Source: Liolophura sinensis (lineage: Eukaryota; Mollusca; Polyplacophora; Chitonida; Chitonidae). From it: a stretch of DNA of 64,000 nt. The stretch covers positions 5,022,001 through 5,086,000 of the forward strand of contig NC_088304.1 of assembly GCF_032854445.1 (NCBI RefSeq), given 5' to 3'. Under the pieces are notes generated by a model. It did no database searches and was not told the origin of the DNA. It was given only the letters and a program-made list of their open reading frames with translations. Shown here one piece after another: positions 1 through 12,264 of the stretch. Made by a program: the position numbers and the translations under genes. Every line of letters begins with the position of its first letter. The stretch's first letter is position 1.

Positions 1-59
1 GTTTGTCAGCAGCCTGTAGACACTGTGGTGGTTTCCTCTGGGCACTACATTCTTCTCAA

Positions 60-860
60 CTTTCCTCTCAACTTTCCTCCTGACACCCCGATTTTCTCCT
101 GGCCCCCCAGTTTGCTTCAGGCACCCCAGCTCCTTCTGGCACCCCAGTTCCCTCCTGGCACAATTTGGTTTTCTCCTGACGCCCCAGTTTCCTTCAGCCA
201 CCCTAGTTTCCTCCTGGCACTTTGGTTTTCTGCCAGCACTCCTGTTTCCTCCTGTTACCACAGGCACCCCAGTTTGCTTTTGGCACCCCAGCTACTTCTG
301 GCACTCTGGTTTCCTCCCAGCACATCAGTTTCCTCCTGTGACCCATTTCCTCCTGACACCCCAGTTTCCTGCAGGCACCCCAGTTTCCTTCAGGCATCCC
401 AGTTTCCTCCTGGCACTTTGGTTTTCTGCTAGCACTCCTGTTTCCTCTTGTTACCCCAGGCACCCCAGTTTGCTTTTGGCACCCCAGCTACTTCTGGCAC
501 TCTGGTTTCCTCCTAGCACGTCAGTTTCCTCCTGTCACCCCAGTTTCCTCCTGTCACCCCAGTTTCCTCCTGTCACCCCAGTTTCCTCCTGACACCCCAG
601 TTTCCTGAAGGCACCCCAGTTTCCTTCAGACACCCCAGTTTCCTGCAGGCACCCCAGTTTCCTTCAGGCACCCCAGTTTCCTCCTGACACCTCAGCTTCC
701 TGCAGGCACCCCAGTTTCCTTCAGGCACCCTAGTTTCCTCTTGTCACCCCAGTCTCCTTCAGGCACCCCAGTTTCCTCCTGTCACCCCAGTTTCCTCCTG
801 TCACCCTAGTCTCCTTCAGGCACCCCAGTTTCCTCCTGGCGCTTGGTTTTCTCGTAGCAC
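60..860 (+). repeat. Minisatellite of about 19 bp with higher-order structure
   Basis: Units close to CACCCCAGTTTCCTCCTGG fill the intron at the left edge. A longer block of about 195 bp is repeated (222-416 and 417-about 600), so shorter units were amplified together. One strand is strongly pyrimidine-rich, and every unit ends a pyrimidine tract with CAG, like a 3' splice site. Confidence 0.9.
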
Positions 861-965
861 TCCTGTTTCCTCCACATATAAACCTGACCGTCATATAAGT
901 GTAAAATTGTTGACCGTTGTTAATCTCCAATCAGATAAGTACACTACTTTTTTAATTGTTTGCAG

Positions 966-3900
966 AGCATTTGATGTTCACCGGCGTAAGCTGCTGTCAT
1001 TTAAGGACGTGTTATTAGGGCTAGCTGCCATGGAGCCCACGACTCCCCATGGGAGTGTCCCGGCAGAAATGCGCTGCCGCTACATCTTCCGTTTCTACGA
1101 CGAAGACTCAGATGGATTCTTACAACACAGCGAGTTTAGGTTTGCTCTGCAACAAACATTTCAGCTTTCTCTGTTTTTTTGCTAAGATCACGCTTCCACT
1201 CTGTCCACACTGCCTCTTAATACCTCACTGTCTGCGGCCAGGAAGGGCAGAATCACAGTTTAGACTGAAGACAATCTTGACAAAAGTTTTCACCTAGAAG
1301 TAAGTCCAATAAAACATGATCCTGACTGTAAAATAGAGACACTAGTAATGTGTAGTTAATCCACTTTCATTTTTGCTAATTTAACAAATGACATATTCAC
1401 CTTGGTGTCTTTAAAATCTTCTAACCAAAACAAAGAAATGCCCAGTGAAAGCATTTAACTCCTTTGGAACTATTTTACACTGACCTAATTGTTTCTCCAT
1501 GCATTCTGTTGTAGAAATCTGGTGTATGCTATCCGTGTTCAGAAAGACTTGCCACTGGATGAAGAATCAGTGAACACAGACACCGCAAACAGTGCCAAGT
1601 AATCAGTATACCACTATATTGTTTGTGTGATTGTTCAGTGCTTTAGTGATTGTTCAGTGCTTCAGTGATTGTTCAGTGCTTCAGTGACTGGTCAGTATGT
1701 TATATGTTGAGGAAATCTCAGAATCTGTAAGGTACTGCTATGCATACATTATCCAAAGATCATGTTTTGTAAAATGTTCAAAATTCTGTTTGAGTTTTGA
1801 GATCAAATAGATGTATCACTTAAAGTTTGGTATGTAAACGTCCACTTTCAGATGTACAAAAAAGCCTTAAAATGATACTTTTAATGTCAACACATAAGTT
1901 TTTGTGATACTGTAAACCAAACAAATTATCCAAACTTGCCCCCAAAAAACTCTTACATGGCCATTTAAGTATGAAGCAAACAACAAATATTTTGTATTAA
2001 GCAATATGTGTCAGTTCAAAAAAATGTCAAACATTAGATGAAATACAGTATCTGTAATTTCTCTGTCGTTTAAGGTAATCATTCACATAGTACATCTGTA
2101 CTTGTATATTTCACGCTGACCTTGGTTTTGTTATAGGATATTTGGGCCAAGTTTCACTGACAAGCTCTCCATGTCAGATTTCCTCACGGCTGTGGGACAG
2201 CTTAAATTCAGGGGTACCTCTGTTCTCCTCAGGCTGCCTTATTCCTGCACCAAAAAGATGAAAACGTAAGATATTCATTGGACAAAAATTTGAAAGTATA
2301 AGATGTTCTTCTTTTAAAGAAATCCAAATGTAGAAAATTTTTGCTAGTTTTAATATGAAGTTATAAGATAAGAATTATAAGTGTGAAAAAGGTATGTTAC
2401 ATGTTCATGTTTTAAAAAGAAAATGTGAGATATTCTCATCCCTTAAACAATATATCCATGAGTAAAAACGATGGAAAGGAAAGATGTTTTTGTGTCAAAA
2501 AGGTGAAAATGTGAGATATTCTCATCCCTTAAACAATATATCCATGAGTAAAAACGATGGAAAGGAAAGATGTTTTTGTGTCAAAAAGGTGAAAATGTGA
2601 GATATTCTCATCCCTTAAACAATATATCCATGAGTAAAAACGATGGAAAGGAAAGATGTTTTTGTGTCAAAAAGGTGAAAATGTGAGATATTCTCATAGC
2701 ATAAACAATATATAGGATGAGGATGGAAAGGAAAGATGTGTTTGTGTCAAAATGATGAAAATATGAGGTGTGTCAAGAAAGTGAAAACGTGAGATATTCT
2801 CATGAATTATATGAAATGTAATACAATGATTTGTGAAAGACCATATTAAAATTAGATAGTCTTGTCTGTTTAAAAAAGATGACCAAGTTTTATCCATGCG
2901 CTTACCTCTGTGAAACAGACCTGATATCCCTGATGTTGTCATGGAAACACACAGTCCCGATTCTCCGAATGAACCACCACAGAAAAAACACAAGACCAAA
3001 CTTCTGGATGGCTTGAAGACAAATTTAGGTATGTTTTATGTAGGGTTGCTACTGTCATGAAAAGAAACTGGTGAAAACCATAAATAATTGTCCCAGTCAT
3101 GAATTGTCATTAAAAAGTGACAGGTTTGGAACATTTTGGAGAAAGTCATGAAAGAGTCACACTAATTAAGAACGTAGTAATTGTTGTAATTAATCAGTTT
3201 CATGGATTTTTTAATTTGCACTGCAGCAGACTAGAACAAACCACGCCTAGCATTTGCATAAAGCACAGTCCACTGCGATAAGTTACTGTGGTGCATAATA
3301 CTGTCTGGCTACACCTGCCTTCCAAGGTTGTTTAACCGCTTTGATGTTCCTCATAGACTGAAGTGAATAAGACACTTTTTGTGTTCTAAACTTTGAAATG
3401 TAGAAGACCAGCAAAATGATTTATTTATTTATTTGATTGGTGTTTTACGCCATACTCAAGAATATTTCACTTATACCATGGCGGCCAGCATTATGGTGGG
3501 TGGAAACTGGGCAGAGCCCGGGGGAAACCCACGACCATCCGCAGGTTGCTGGCAGACCTTCCCACTTACAGCCGGAGAGGAAGCCAGCATGAGCTGGACT
3601 TGAACTCACAGCGACCGCATTGGTGAGAGGCTCCTGGGTCATTACGCTGCGCCAGCAAAATGAAGAGATAAATGTGTTTTTTTCTGGACATTCAGAAAAC
3701 GCATACATGTTGTCATGCAAGTGACTCAGGTATAGAGTGCTGTGAGCACAGGTGAGATAGTTTCGAAATGGATAATTCTTAAAAGTGGTGTATTGTTTCA
3801 TAATGTCCATGGGGAAGGTCCGGCAGCCACCTGCAGATGGTTTTGCTCCCCTCCCCCTCCCCCCCCCCACTCAAATCCACCATAATACTGGTTGCTGCTT

Positions 3901-4910
3901 GTAAGTGAAATATTTCTTAGTGTTACATGAAGTTCCAATCAAATAAATAAATATAATGTAGTTGCTTTTTGGTCATGATTCTTTGTAGTCAATTCCAGGT
4001 GTACTTTTCCCCCCCACACAGGTAATCATACCAGTGAGACGTTTAAGGTGCCCCAGAAGAAGTCTGCCCCCCGAAGCAACTCCACCTCCCCTGTCCCGCC
4101 GCCTGAGGAGGAGAAATATGTCTTAGCGACGCACACGGTCAAAGTGCGTCGGACTGGCACGTTGTCAGATGTGCTGGCCATCTGGGACCTCCAGGGTAAG
4201 GAGTGCCTGAAGGATAGAGGGAGTGAAAGATTGATTGTGAATGACAGAATGACAGATTGATTGTGAATAACAGAGTGAATGAGATATTATGAACAACAGT
4301 GAATGATTGATTGTGAATGACCTAGTGATTGTGAATGACAGTGAGCGAGTGATTGTGAATTACAAAGTGAACAATAGATTGTGAATGACTACATGTAAGT
4401 GAATGTAATATTGTGAACGACGGTGAACAAGGGATTCTGAATGACCGAGTGAGTGAGTGATTGTGAATGAACGATTGATTGTGATTAACAGAGTGAACAG
4501 GATATTGTGAATGACAGTGAGCAATTGATTGTGAATGGCACAGTGAGCAATAGATTGTGAATTACAGAGTAAGCAAGTGATTGTGAATGACAGAGTGAAC
4601 TGTTGATTATTATTGACAGGGTGAATGGGATATTGTGAATGACAGTGAACAATTGATTGTGAATGATGGAGTGCAAGAATGATTATGAACAACATAGTGA
4701 ACGAATGATTGTGAATGACGTTGAACAAGTGGTTGTGATTGATGAGTGAACGAATGATTGTGAATGGGGAGTGAGCAAGTGATTGTGAATGGCAGAGTGA
4801 ACGATAGATTGTGAATGACTTAGAGAAGAAATGATTGTGAATGACGGAGTGAACAATATATTGTGAATGACAGAGTGAATGAGAGATTACAGAGAGAACG
4901 AGAGGTGGTG

Positions 4911-4946
<36 letters not shown>

Positions 4947-7900
4947 GGTTTAGGCATAGTGTAACATAGTCATCGGATAATTCTTGAAGTGTGAAAGAGG
5001 AATTTGTAATGCAGATACTGACTTGAAATTCAGTTATGTTTGGTGTACCATTGTCATACATGTATGTTTGTTGATGGTAATCTGTCACACTGTCCTGAAA
5101 AAGGGCCCTGCTTTAAAGTTTTTCATTTGGAGTTTGGATTTTTTTTTTGGATATCTCTTACTGTTAATTGTCAAACTGCCCATCTTTTTTATTCGCCAGA
5201 ATGAATAAGAAAAAGGTATTCTCTACTGACCAACCCTGTTTAGTGAGATTATGCGCAACAAAGAATTTTTTAAGAATGGCTTAGATCTGCACCATTTTGT
5301 GTCCTCAAGTATTTGTCCCCTTTGATTTCAGCTTCTTCATTAACGCCTTTCAACTTCTAATAGGGTACTTTACCTCACTAGGGCAATGGTCCAGGGTAAT
5401 TTATTTATTTATTTGATTGGTGTTTTACGCCATACTCAAGAATATTTCATTCATATGACGGTGGCCATCATTATGGTGAGAGAAAGCAGGGCAGAGCCCA
5501 TGGGAAACTCACGACCATCCGCAGGTTGCTGGCAGATCTTCCCACGTATGTGATCCAGGTTAAAATTGGGTGATTATGTCTACATGTATGTTAGTACTAA
5601 CCTGAGGTTTTCCTCAGCACCGGATCCACGCAGTGTCTCAGGGACATGTTTTATATTTGATGTAGGGACAGAAGCTGTGAGTGGGAGCTCGGACTGCCAC
5701 CTGGAGGGAGATCTCAGTCGTTTCCAGAGGATGCCTTCCGTGGACTCTTTCAACCAAAGATCACACCCTAACGAGATGTTGACAGGTCTGCGCTATTTTG
5801 AGAGGGGTATCCGCGGGGAAAATGGCGTTTTAACAAAGGTAGGACTGTTACATTTTACCATATTTGGAAGAAAAAAAAATTGCGCTTATAAATGTAGCAT
5901 TCTTCAGAACTGTACTCTTAACTGATATGTTTGAAGTATTTAAATTCTTTCCTCCGAAGTGTTATTGTATCAGAAAAAACTATTATGAGCAAACGTACCG
6001 TTCAGTGCGGTATGGATCGGTATTACCAGTGCGGGCAGAGAGACAGGGGACATCCTCTTGTCCTTAATATAGGCAGGGAGTCAGGAAATTAGCAACAAAA
6101 TCTTGTGATGTGTATTTTATTACCAGGCTTATTGTGGTGGTAATCTTGGTATTTGTTTGTGTACAGAATTGATGTTTTTGTTTCAAAGAACAAGTAAGTT
6201 GATATAATATATGTAATTTTTTGTCATGATTCTTTGTGACCTTCAGCTGTCTGTACTTTTCATAAGTTAAACATTTGCAGAGAAAAAAGCATTTTTAGAG
6301 GTGAATAATTATCATTAAATGTATAAACTTTTGTGCCATGATATCATCCTACATGTATCTTCCAAACAATTCGCAAGAGACCTTTCAAGAAAAATGAGTC
6401 TTAATCATAGAGGAAATGTTTGATGATAAACTTTATGATTCCTAGATTTGCACTATTGTTTACTTCACAGGAACAGTTTGACTGGGGTCAAGTAGACAAA
6501 ATGGCGCTGGCCAAGTGTCTGTTAGCCCTTTGTAGACAGGCCAAGGATGCTCTGCGAGAGGAACCCAGGCTGCTGAAGCTCAAATCTCCTACATATATTC
6601 TGGGTAAGAAAAACTATAGACAGGGCTCGAGTTCAAATCCAAGTGGTGTATTTTTGAGTTGTGGGGGGGGGGGGTATTTTGAGAAAACTAATGATGTTTG
6701 CTAATCAGATTTAGTTATTGGTCAAGAAGATTATTTGTTTTATTGACATTTCGCTTCCCAATGGTACTTATGAGGAGTAAACCTCTAAACTAACAAAATC
6801 ATTACTAATACTGATTGTGTGAAATTTCACCCCGAAAATTAATATTCACATTCAGTCAAGGTCATGAAGTATTGCTTTCATGAAGTCTTTGTTAAAAACT
6901 TCAGAAGAATATCATCCTATCTTCCAAACAAACCTAAAACATCTTTCAAGTTTAATAAAACTGTCAGAAGTTTGGAAAATGAGTAACTTTACTTGATGGA
7001 TAGATTTAAGGTCAGTTGACAGTGTGTCCTGTCTGTGCTGGTTTTCTGTATGTTGAGGTGTGGTTATCTGGGTTGTAACCCTCACTGGACCACTGGATGT
7101 TCAAGTAGAGATCCTTTGTGACACTAATTTATAGGCACAGTCCAGAATTTATTTTAGACCAGCCCAGTTTGCCCGTCAAATAAACCTGCCTCTTTTATCT
7201 GTGACTTATCAGTTCTGTAAATTGGCCCGTTTGTCTAATTTTTGACATCCTGTCTTTAAACATGGGGTGTTCATGCAAGATGACACGAAACCTTACCCAC
7301 ATCTCAGTGAGATGATTAGTAGATAGACTGGCAGACATAAGGATCATAAATCAGTTAATATCTCTGTGTATCTCTGTTAAGTAACACACAGAAGTAGGTG
7401 GGTGGGAGGAGAGTTTGTGTGAATTTTTTCTTTAAATTGTTATATATACATGTTTTTGTTTGCTGATATTTTAACAGCCATATTTTTGTGGAATGTCCCA
7501 CATGTGACTACTGTGAATCAATAGTACCTTTCTTTGTCCAGGTGATATCCATGGGAATTTCCGTGACCTGGTGTGTTTTGAGAAGGCGTTGTGGCGTATG
7601 GGCCCCCTCCTGACTCCCGCATCCTTCCTCTTCCTGGGCGACTTACGTCGACAGAGGAGAACATGGTGTAGAGGTCAGTAGCCAGAACAGGAGGAAAATT
7701 TGCTCTTCTGTCTGAAATAGAGGTTTTGTAATGCACGTGATGAAAGAAGAAAGTGAAGATTGGTCAAAGGCAGCTGTGCTATTCCCAGGGGCAGTGTTAT
7801 TTCCTCCATTAAACTGACGGCTGTAATTTAAGTGCAGAATCCTTGAGTGAGGCATTTAATCAACAATAAAATCGAACAATAAATATTCAAGAATTAAACA

Positions 7901-10900
7901 ATTAAAGAATCATGTGTTCATGTGTAGACAGAACGATACTGAAACAATTAGAAATATATTAGTGCCATAATATTTAATCTTCCCTGAAGTGAGGAAGGAA
8001 ATTCATTACTTTACAGTCAAGAATTTAAATATGTTGTCTTTTTGTTTGATATGTTGTAGAGAGTTAATATTTTAACTAAAAACAACCTCTGACACCTCAC
8101 TTGATGCTGTAAGACTTTATCCCATATTTGCACAAATGTTTTGAGCTGAGTAAGACATAAATAAAGTATTCCTTTTGATGATGAAACTTTTTTTTTTCCA
8201 GTAGGATATCATGCTATATTTCAGAAAAACCTGAACACACGTTCCTGAGATTAGTAGACCTCTCAAAATCAGACAAAATGAATAACTTCACAAACCAAGT
8301 CCTGAATGAAATAAGGTCAAATATGATATGGCTTTTTTTGCAACTTTGAGGTGCACGATTGTCCGTTTCAGGTTGTGGCCTATCTTTTGGCGCAGAAGCT
8401 GCAAGCTCCGGGCAAATTTTACCTGTTACGAGGTAACCACGAACTGAGGAATGTGCAGGAGATGTTCCAGTTTAGAAGGTGAGTTTGTGGCTGGTAGAGC
8501 AGTAACCAGGCTGAGGCACGCTAATAGCTCACCACTAACACACTTGTAGGAGGCTTCTAGCATTCCACTATACAAATAAAACTTCATGTGCTGTACAGGG
8601 TGTAGAGCTGCTTATGTTTAACCTTAATAATATGGTAGTCTGGCAAGTAGGCATGCTTAGCATGCTCCTTAGTCATTCAGTACTGAGCAGTTTTATAGTG
8701 TTATTTCTGTGTTGAGTTAGATTGTAAGAGTAAGTGTGTTTGACTGTTACCATGAGTGTGTTTGACTGTTACAGTGTATTTGACTGTTACTTTGAGTATT
8801 TTTGGCTGTTACAGTGAGTGTATTGGACTTTGACAGAGCATGTATTGGACTGTAACAGTGCATGTATTGGACAGTAGCAGTGTTTTACAGTTACATCGAG
8901 TGTATTTGACTGTTACAGTGAGTGTGTATGACTGTTACAGTGAGTGTGTTTGACTGTTACATTGAGTGTACAAATGTACTTGACTATTACAGTGAGTGTA
9001 CTTGACTGTTAGTCTGTATATTTGACGATTACTGTTAACTGTTATAGAAAGTGTATTTGACTGTTACGGTGAGTGTATTTGACTGTTACAGTGAGTGTAT
9101 TTGACCATTACAGCAAGCGTGTTTGACTGTTACAGTATGTGTATTTGACTTTTGCAGTGAGTGTATTTGACTTTTACATTGAGTGTATTTGACTTTTACA
9201 GTGAGTATATTTGACTGTTAGAATGAGTGTAATTTAGCCATTACGGTGAGTGTGTTTGACTGTTATGGTGAGTGTGTTTGACTGTTACAGTGTGTGTTTG
9301 ACTGTTACAGTGAGTGTATTTGACTGCTACAGTGAGTGTGTTTGACTGTTACAGTGAGTGTTTGGCTGTTACAGTGAGTGTATTTGACTTTTACATTGAG
9401 TGTATTTCACTGTTACAGTGAGTGTATTTCTCTGTTACAGTGAGTGTATTTCACTGTTACATGAAATGTATTTGGCCATTAGGGTGAGTGTTGACTGTTA
9501 CCATGAGTGTATTTGTCTGTTACAGTGAGTGTACAAACAAGTTTGGAGAGACAGTAGGAAGGCAGGTATGGGATGCCATCAATGAGTGTTTTGACATGAT
9601 GCCTATAGCTGCTACAGTTGATGGCAAGGTAAGAAGACTGAGGCTGGTATATACAATCTATAGAACGAGTTATTCATTACGATTGTTATTCTTATAGTCC
9701 GAGTACACTGACTGTTGGTTGAGGAATATCTGGGTACACCATATTCATGGCTGCTCAACCTACAGTCGGACACAAGCGCACTTGGCTAAATGGTGCTGAA
9801 GAACAGATTGGCACAAATAAGCTCTTCTCTTACCTCAAGCTGGTCAAATCTACATCATAACATCGTCCCTTTTGTTTGTCACAGACAATTTTGTAACGGT
9901 AATCCTATCCATTTTTCACGAAAAATCCTCTTGGGTGTGTGGTGCGGTCTTTTTTCGAAATTTAGATGTGTGCATCAAAGCGAGAAAATTTTGAACACTT
10001 ATTCTGTGCTGAAGTAATACAATTTCATCTATGTTTGGGCATGCGGCTTCAAACATTTTGCTTTGTATGAAAGGTTAAAATTTTGGTTAAAATAGCCTCG
10101 TGAAACCGGCCCTTGAATTGTCTCAGTTTCTTTGTCTGTTTTCCCATCCCCCTGTCTGTCTGTTCATCTGTCCATCTGTAAACATGTTGAACATGAGCCA
10201 GAATGTAATCTCACTGTTCCCAGGTATTTTGTGTACACGGCGGCATCCCTAGCTTAGAACACGGGGATGGCACCATCGAGTCCATCAACAGTATTCCCGC
10301 TCCTCTGAGAGACCCCGAGATGGAAAGTCCCCTAGCCTGGGAGATCATGTGGAGCGACCCTATCAGTGGAGACTTGTCTGCAGAGATCCAGCATGACTTG
10401 CTGGAGAACAACGGCTTCATCTTCAACACACGACGAGGCACAGCACACTTCTTCAGCTGCGAGGCGCTCATGACCTTCTTGGAGAAGAATAAACTTTCTC
10501 ATGTCATTCGGGCTCATGAGGTTCAGCAGGTCGGCTTCCAGGTAATATCATGTTTACAAAATATTGTGTTATCCCAAAATTTAAAGACCTCCGAAATCCC
10601 CCATTTTAGGGGCAAATAAATCACATGAAGTATTACTCTTTTTACCGAAACATTTTTCTAGTCTTATATTTCAAATTGTTGGTTGTTTACCTGTACTTAG
10701 AGAGAAGTATGCCACTTATGCATCACACGCATATACAGTAATTCACATATCTGTAACCCCTCCATTCTGATTTACCTGTGGAGGAGAGGTGTTGCTAAAA
10801 ACAGATGATGCTATACAGAGGAATACTTATTTAAGGTACAGGTTCCAGGTGAAGGTTTTATCGTAACATTTTTTCCAGTAATCACTCATTTTCTTGTAAA

Positions 10901-11535
10901 ATTTTCTACCAGAATGCTTTATGAAACATTTGTCTATCAATGAGAATGTGAGATGGGATGTTTCTGTGATTGTATGCCCCGTTCAGTATGCCCCATTCAG
11001 TATGCCCCATTCAGTATGCCCCATTTAGTATGCACAAAAACATAAAGGCATACAGCATACTTCTTTCTGTTTATATACTTGTGGTTTTGTTTTCTGCGCC
11101 CTGCATACAAGAGATTTTCACTATAAAGAAGGCTTCATGGAAGATGTGTTGTACACATGTATGTATGTATCTATGTGCATATATGTTAATTTTCCTCCAG
11201 AATGTTCTATTCACTTTACTTTACTTTAGCGTGGTGGACATATATAGCTGAGGACCAATGGAACTGCTGTGTCGAGTATTGCATATTGTTTAAACTTACA
11301 TTTCACGCATGCAAATTAGACAATAATGACATCACAAATGGGCATTGCACCTGTAACATATTAAATGTAAGTAAATCCTGAAAAATGACTGCATTTGTGT
11401 TTTTGACAGGTGCAGCAGCGCGGCAAACTCCTGACAGTATTCTCCTCCTCACAGTACTGTGGGGGGTCCAACGAGGCGGCCTGTGTGCTCGCTGACAACT
11501 TCAAACTGAGGATGATACGGCTGGACACCACATGA
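966..11535 (+). CDS. PPP-family Ser/Thr protein phosphatase with N-terminal EF-hand (3' part of gene; frame break in this copy)
   Basis: Twelve exons: 966-1139, 1515-1598, 2137-2265, 2919-3028, 4022-4195, 5666-5838, 6471-6603, 7542-7673, 8372-8478, 9536-9628, 10224-10541, 11410-11535 (TGA). All phases agree except exon 7542-7673. The visible product is about 584 residues and continues left of the window. A canonical EF-hand loop (DEDSDG, E at position 12) lies at visible residues 45-56, followed by a polar linker and a PPP catalytic domain. The metal and catalytic motifs are GDIHG, GDxVDRG, RGNHE, HGG and RAHE; the usual SAPNYC is SSSQYC. The family dephosphorylates Ser/Thr using two metal ions, and the EF-hand suggests Ca2+ control (inference). 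PPEF/rdgC carries its EF-hands at the C-terminus, so this is a different arrangement. An extra T at 7643-7644 breaks the frame, so this copy may be a null allele or an assembly error. Confidence 0.85.
1099..1134 (+). other. EF-hand Ca2+-binding loop in the phosphatase gene
   Basis: Twelve codons encode a loop with D at positions 1, 3 and 5, G at 6, a hydrophobic residue at 8 and E at 12. The flanks are helical and hydrophobic (YIFRFY before, FRNLVYAI after, the latter across a phase-2 intron). All ligand positions are intact. A second, degenerate EF-hand-like stretch may lie in exon 2137-2265 ([10 protein letters not shown]), but no loop ligands are visible there. Confidence 0.85.
1627..1696 (+). 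repeat. 19-bp tandem repeat after a phosphatase donor
   Basis: Three to four copies of GTGATTGTTCAGTGCTTCA begin 28 bp after the splice donor at 1599. Confidence 0.85.
2425..2805 (+). repeat. 86-bp tandem repeat carrying donor-like sequence
   Basis: GTGAGATATTCTCAT recurs at 2425, 2511, 2597 and 2683, a period of exactly 86, with a degenerate copy near 2790. Each unit contains a near copy of the exon end and donor at 2250-2280 (CAAAAAG-TGAAAA then GTRAGATATTC). Confidence 0.9.
3419..3656 (-). mobile_element. SINE, nearly full length
   Basis: Tail TTATTTATTTATTTGATTGG, body, and head down to the region before box A; located in a phosphatase intron, antisense to the gene. Confidence 0.92.
3805..3950 (+). 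mobile_element. SINE fragment, diverged
   Basis: CAGCCACCTGCAGATGGTTT, a C-run, CACCATAATACTGGTTGCTG and AATCAAATAAATAAATAT. Confidence 0.8.
4205..4905 (+). repeat. Degenerate minisatellite of about 26-31 bp in a phosphatase intron
   Basis: Variants of GATTGTGAATGACAGAGTGA repeat from just after the donor at 4196 to a GA microsatellite. The long reverse-strand open frame here (4360-5088) is an artefact of low T on one strand. Confidence 0.9.
4907..4943. repeat. (GA)n microsatellite
   Basis: A near-perfect AG/GA run of about 35 bp ends the preceding minisatellite. Confidence 0.95.
5399..5550 (-). mobile_element. SINE truncated at the same 5' point as 55962-56107
   Basis: Tail, body and the last element bases CTTCCCACGTA; possible short flanking repeat TCCAGGGTAA / TCCAGGTTAA. 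Confidence 0.9.
7640..7660 (+). other. Single-base frame break in the GDxVDRG catalytic motif
   Basis: The exon reads GGC GAC, then T, then TAC GTC GAC AGA GGA. Removing one T restores G-D-Y-V-D-R-G and a phase-0 junction with the next exon (VVAYLL). As written, the reading frame enters exon 8372-8478 out of phase and meets TAA within the copy of RGNHE. No alternative splice site nearby would rescue both the motif and the frame. Confidence 0.85.
8740..9535 (+). repeat. 22-bp minisatellite running into a 3' splice site
   Basis: About 35 units of a 22-bp repeat centred on CTGTTACAGTGAGTG fill the intron. The last unit supplies the acceptor of exon 9536-9628 and its first bases. Each unit holds an acceptor-like TGTTACAG overlapping a donor-like GTGAGT. 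Confidence 0.95.
10975..11033 (+). repeat. 14-bp tandem repeat
   Basis: Four to five copies of ATGCCCCATTCAGT lie in the last phosphatase intron. Confidence 0.9.
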
Positions 11536-12264
11536 TGACGAGATTTTCTGCTGAGTCATCATGGCAGCTCTACGCATTTATCTCCCTTGAATACTCTTTT
11601 GGTCATAAGAAAAATATTGAAAACTTCAAGCAGAACATATCAAACAACTCTAGTTGTTTATGGTAGAGCCTTTTTTGTGTGATTTGGAGCTCTAACACTT
11701 GGTCAGCGTGCAAACAAGTTAATTAATGTGGCTTATGATTTGATATACAATAAGATAAAGTGTTGTGAAGTTACGAATCTTCACACTCACGGTGAATTTG
11801 TTTTAGCTTTGGTGAAGGAAATCTAGGTAGTTGTTTGTGGAAATGGTAGGTATTTGTAATTTTGGGAATGGTATGGAAAAATTGTTTTTTTTTTTTTGGT
11901 TTGAGAACTGTGAAAGCAAGCATGGATGCTGGAAGGGATGCGCAATATGGCGAGTTTGCAAAATATGCGACATTGTTTTGACGATGGTTTGCTAAAAGGA
12001 AGGATTTCTGCTTCATTAGGAATTCAGAGATAAAAGTTGTTAATCACATAGTATTTTACTTTTGCTGAATAATGATTCTTTTCGTATTTTAAAAGCTCAA
12101 AAGCACTTTGTGTGTAAGATTAAGAAAATTGAAATCTTTGTATTTTTGTAATTTGCATATGTACAATGGTGTACATATATGTGGTATTTTGTATTACATA
12201 TGTTACTTCCGTTTAAAAGGATTTGCATCCCTTGACCTTAGGTATCGGTTCAATTATCCAAAGC

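Noticed and set aside
4360..5088. 242-codon reverse open frame, His/Ser-rich
   Set aside because: Lies on the intronic GATTGTGAATGACAG array and GA microsatellite.
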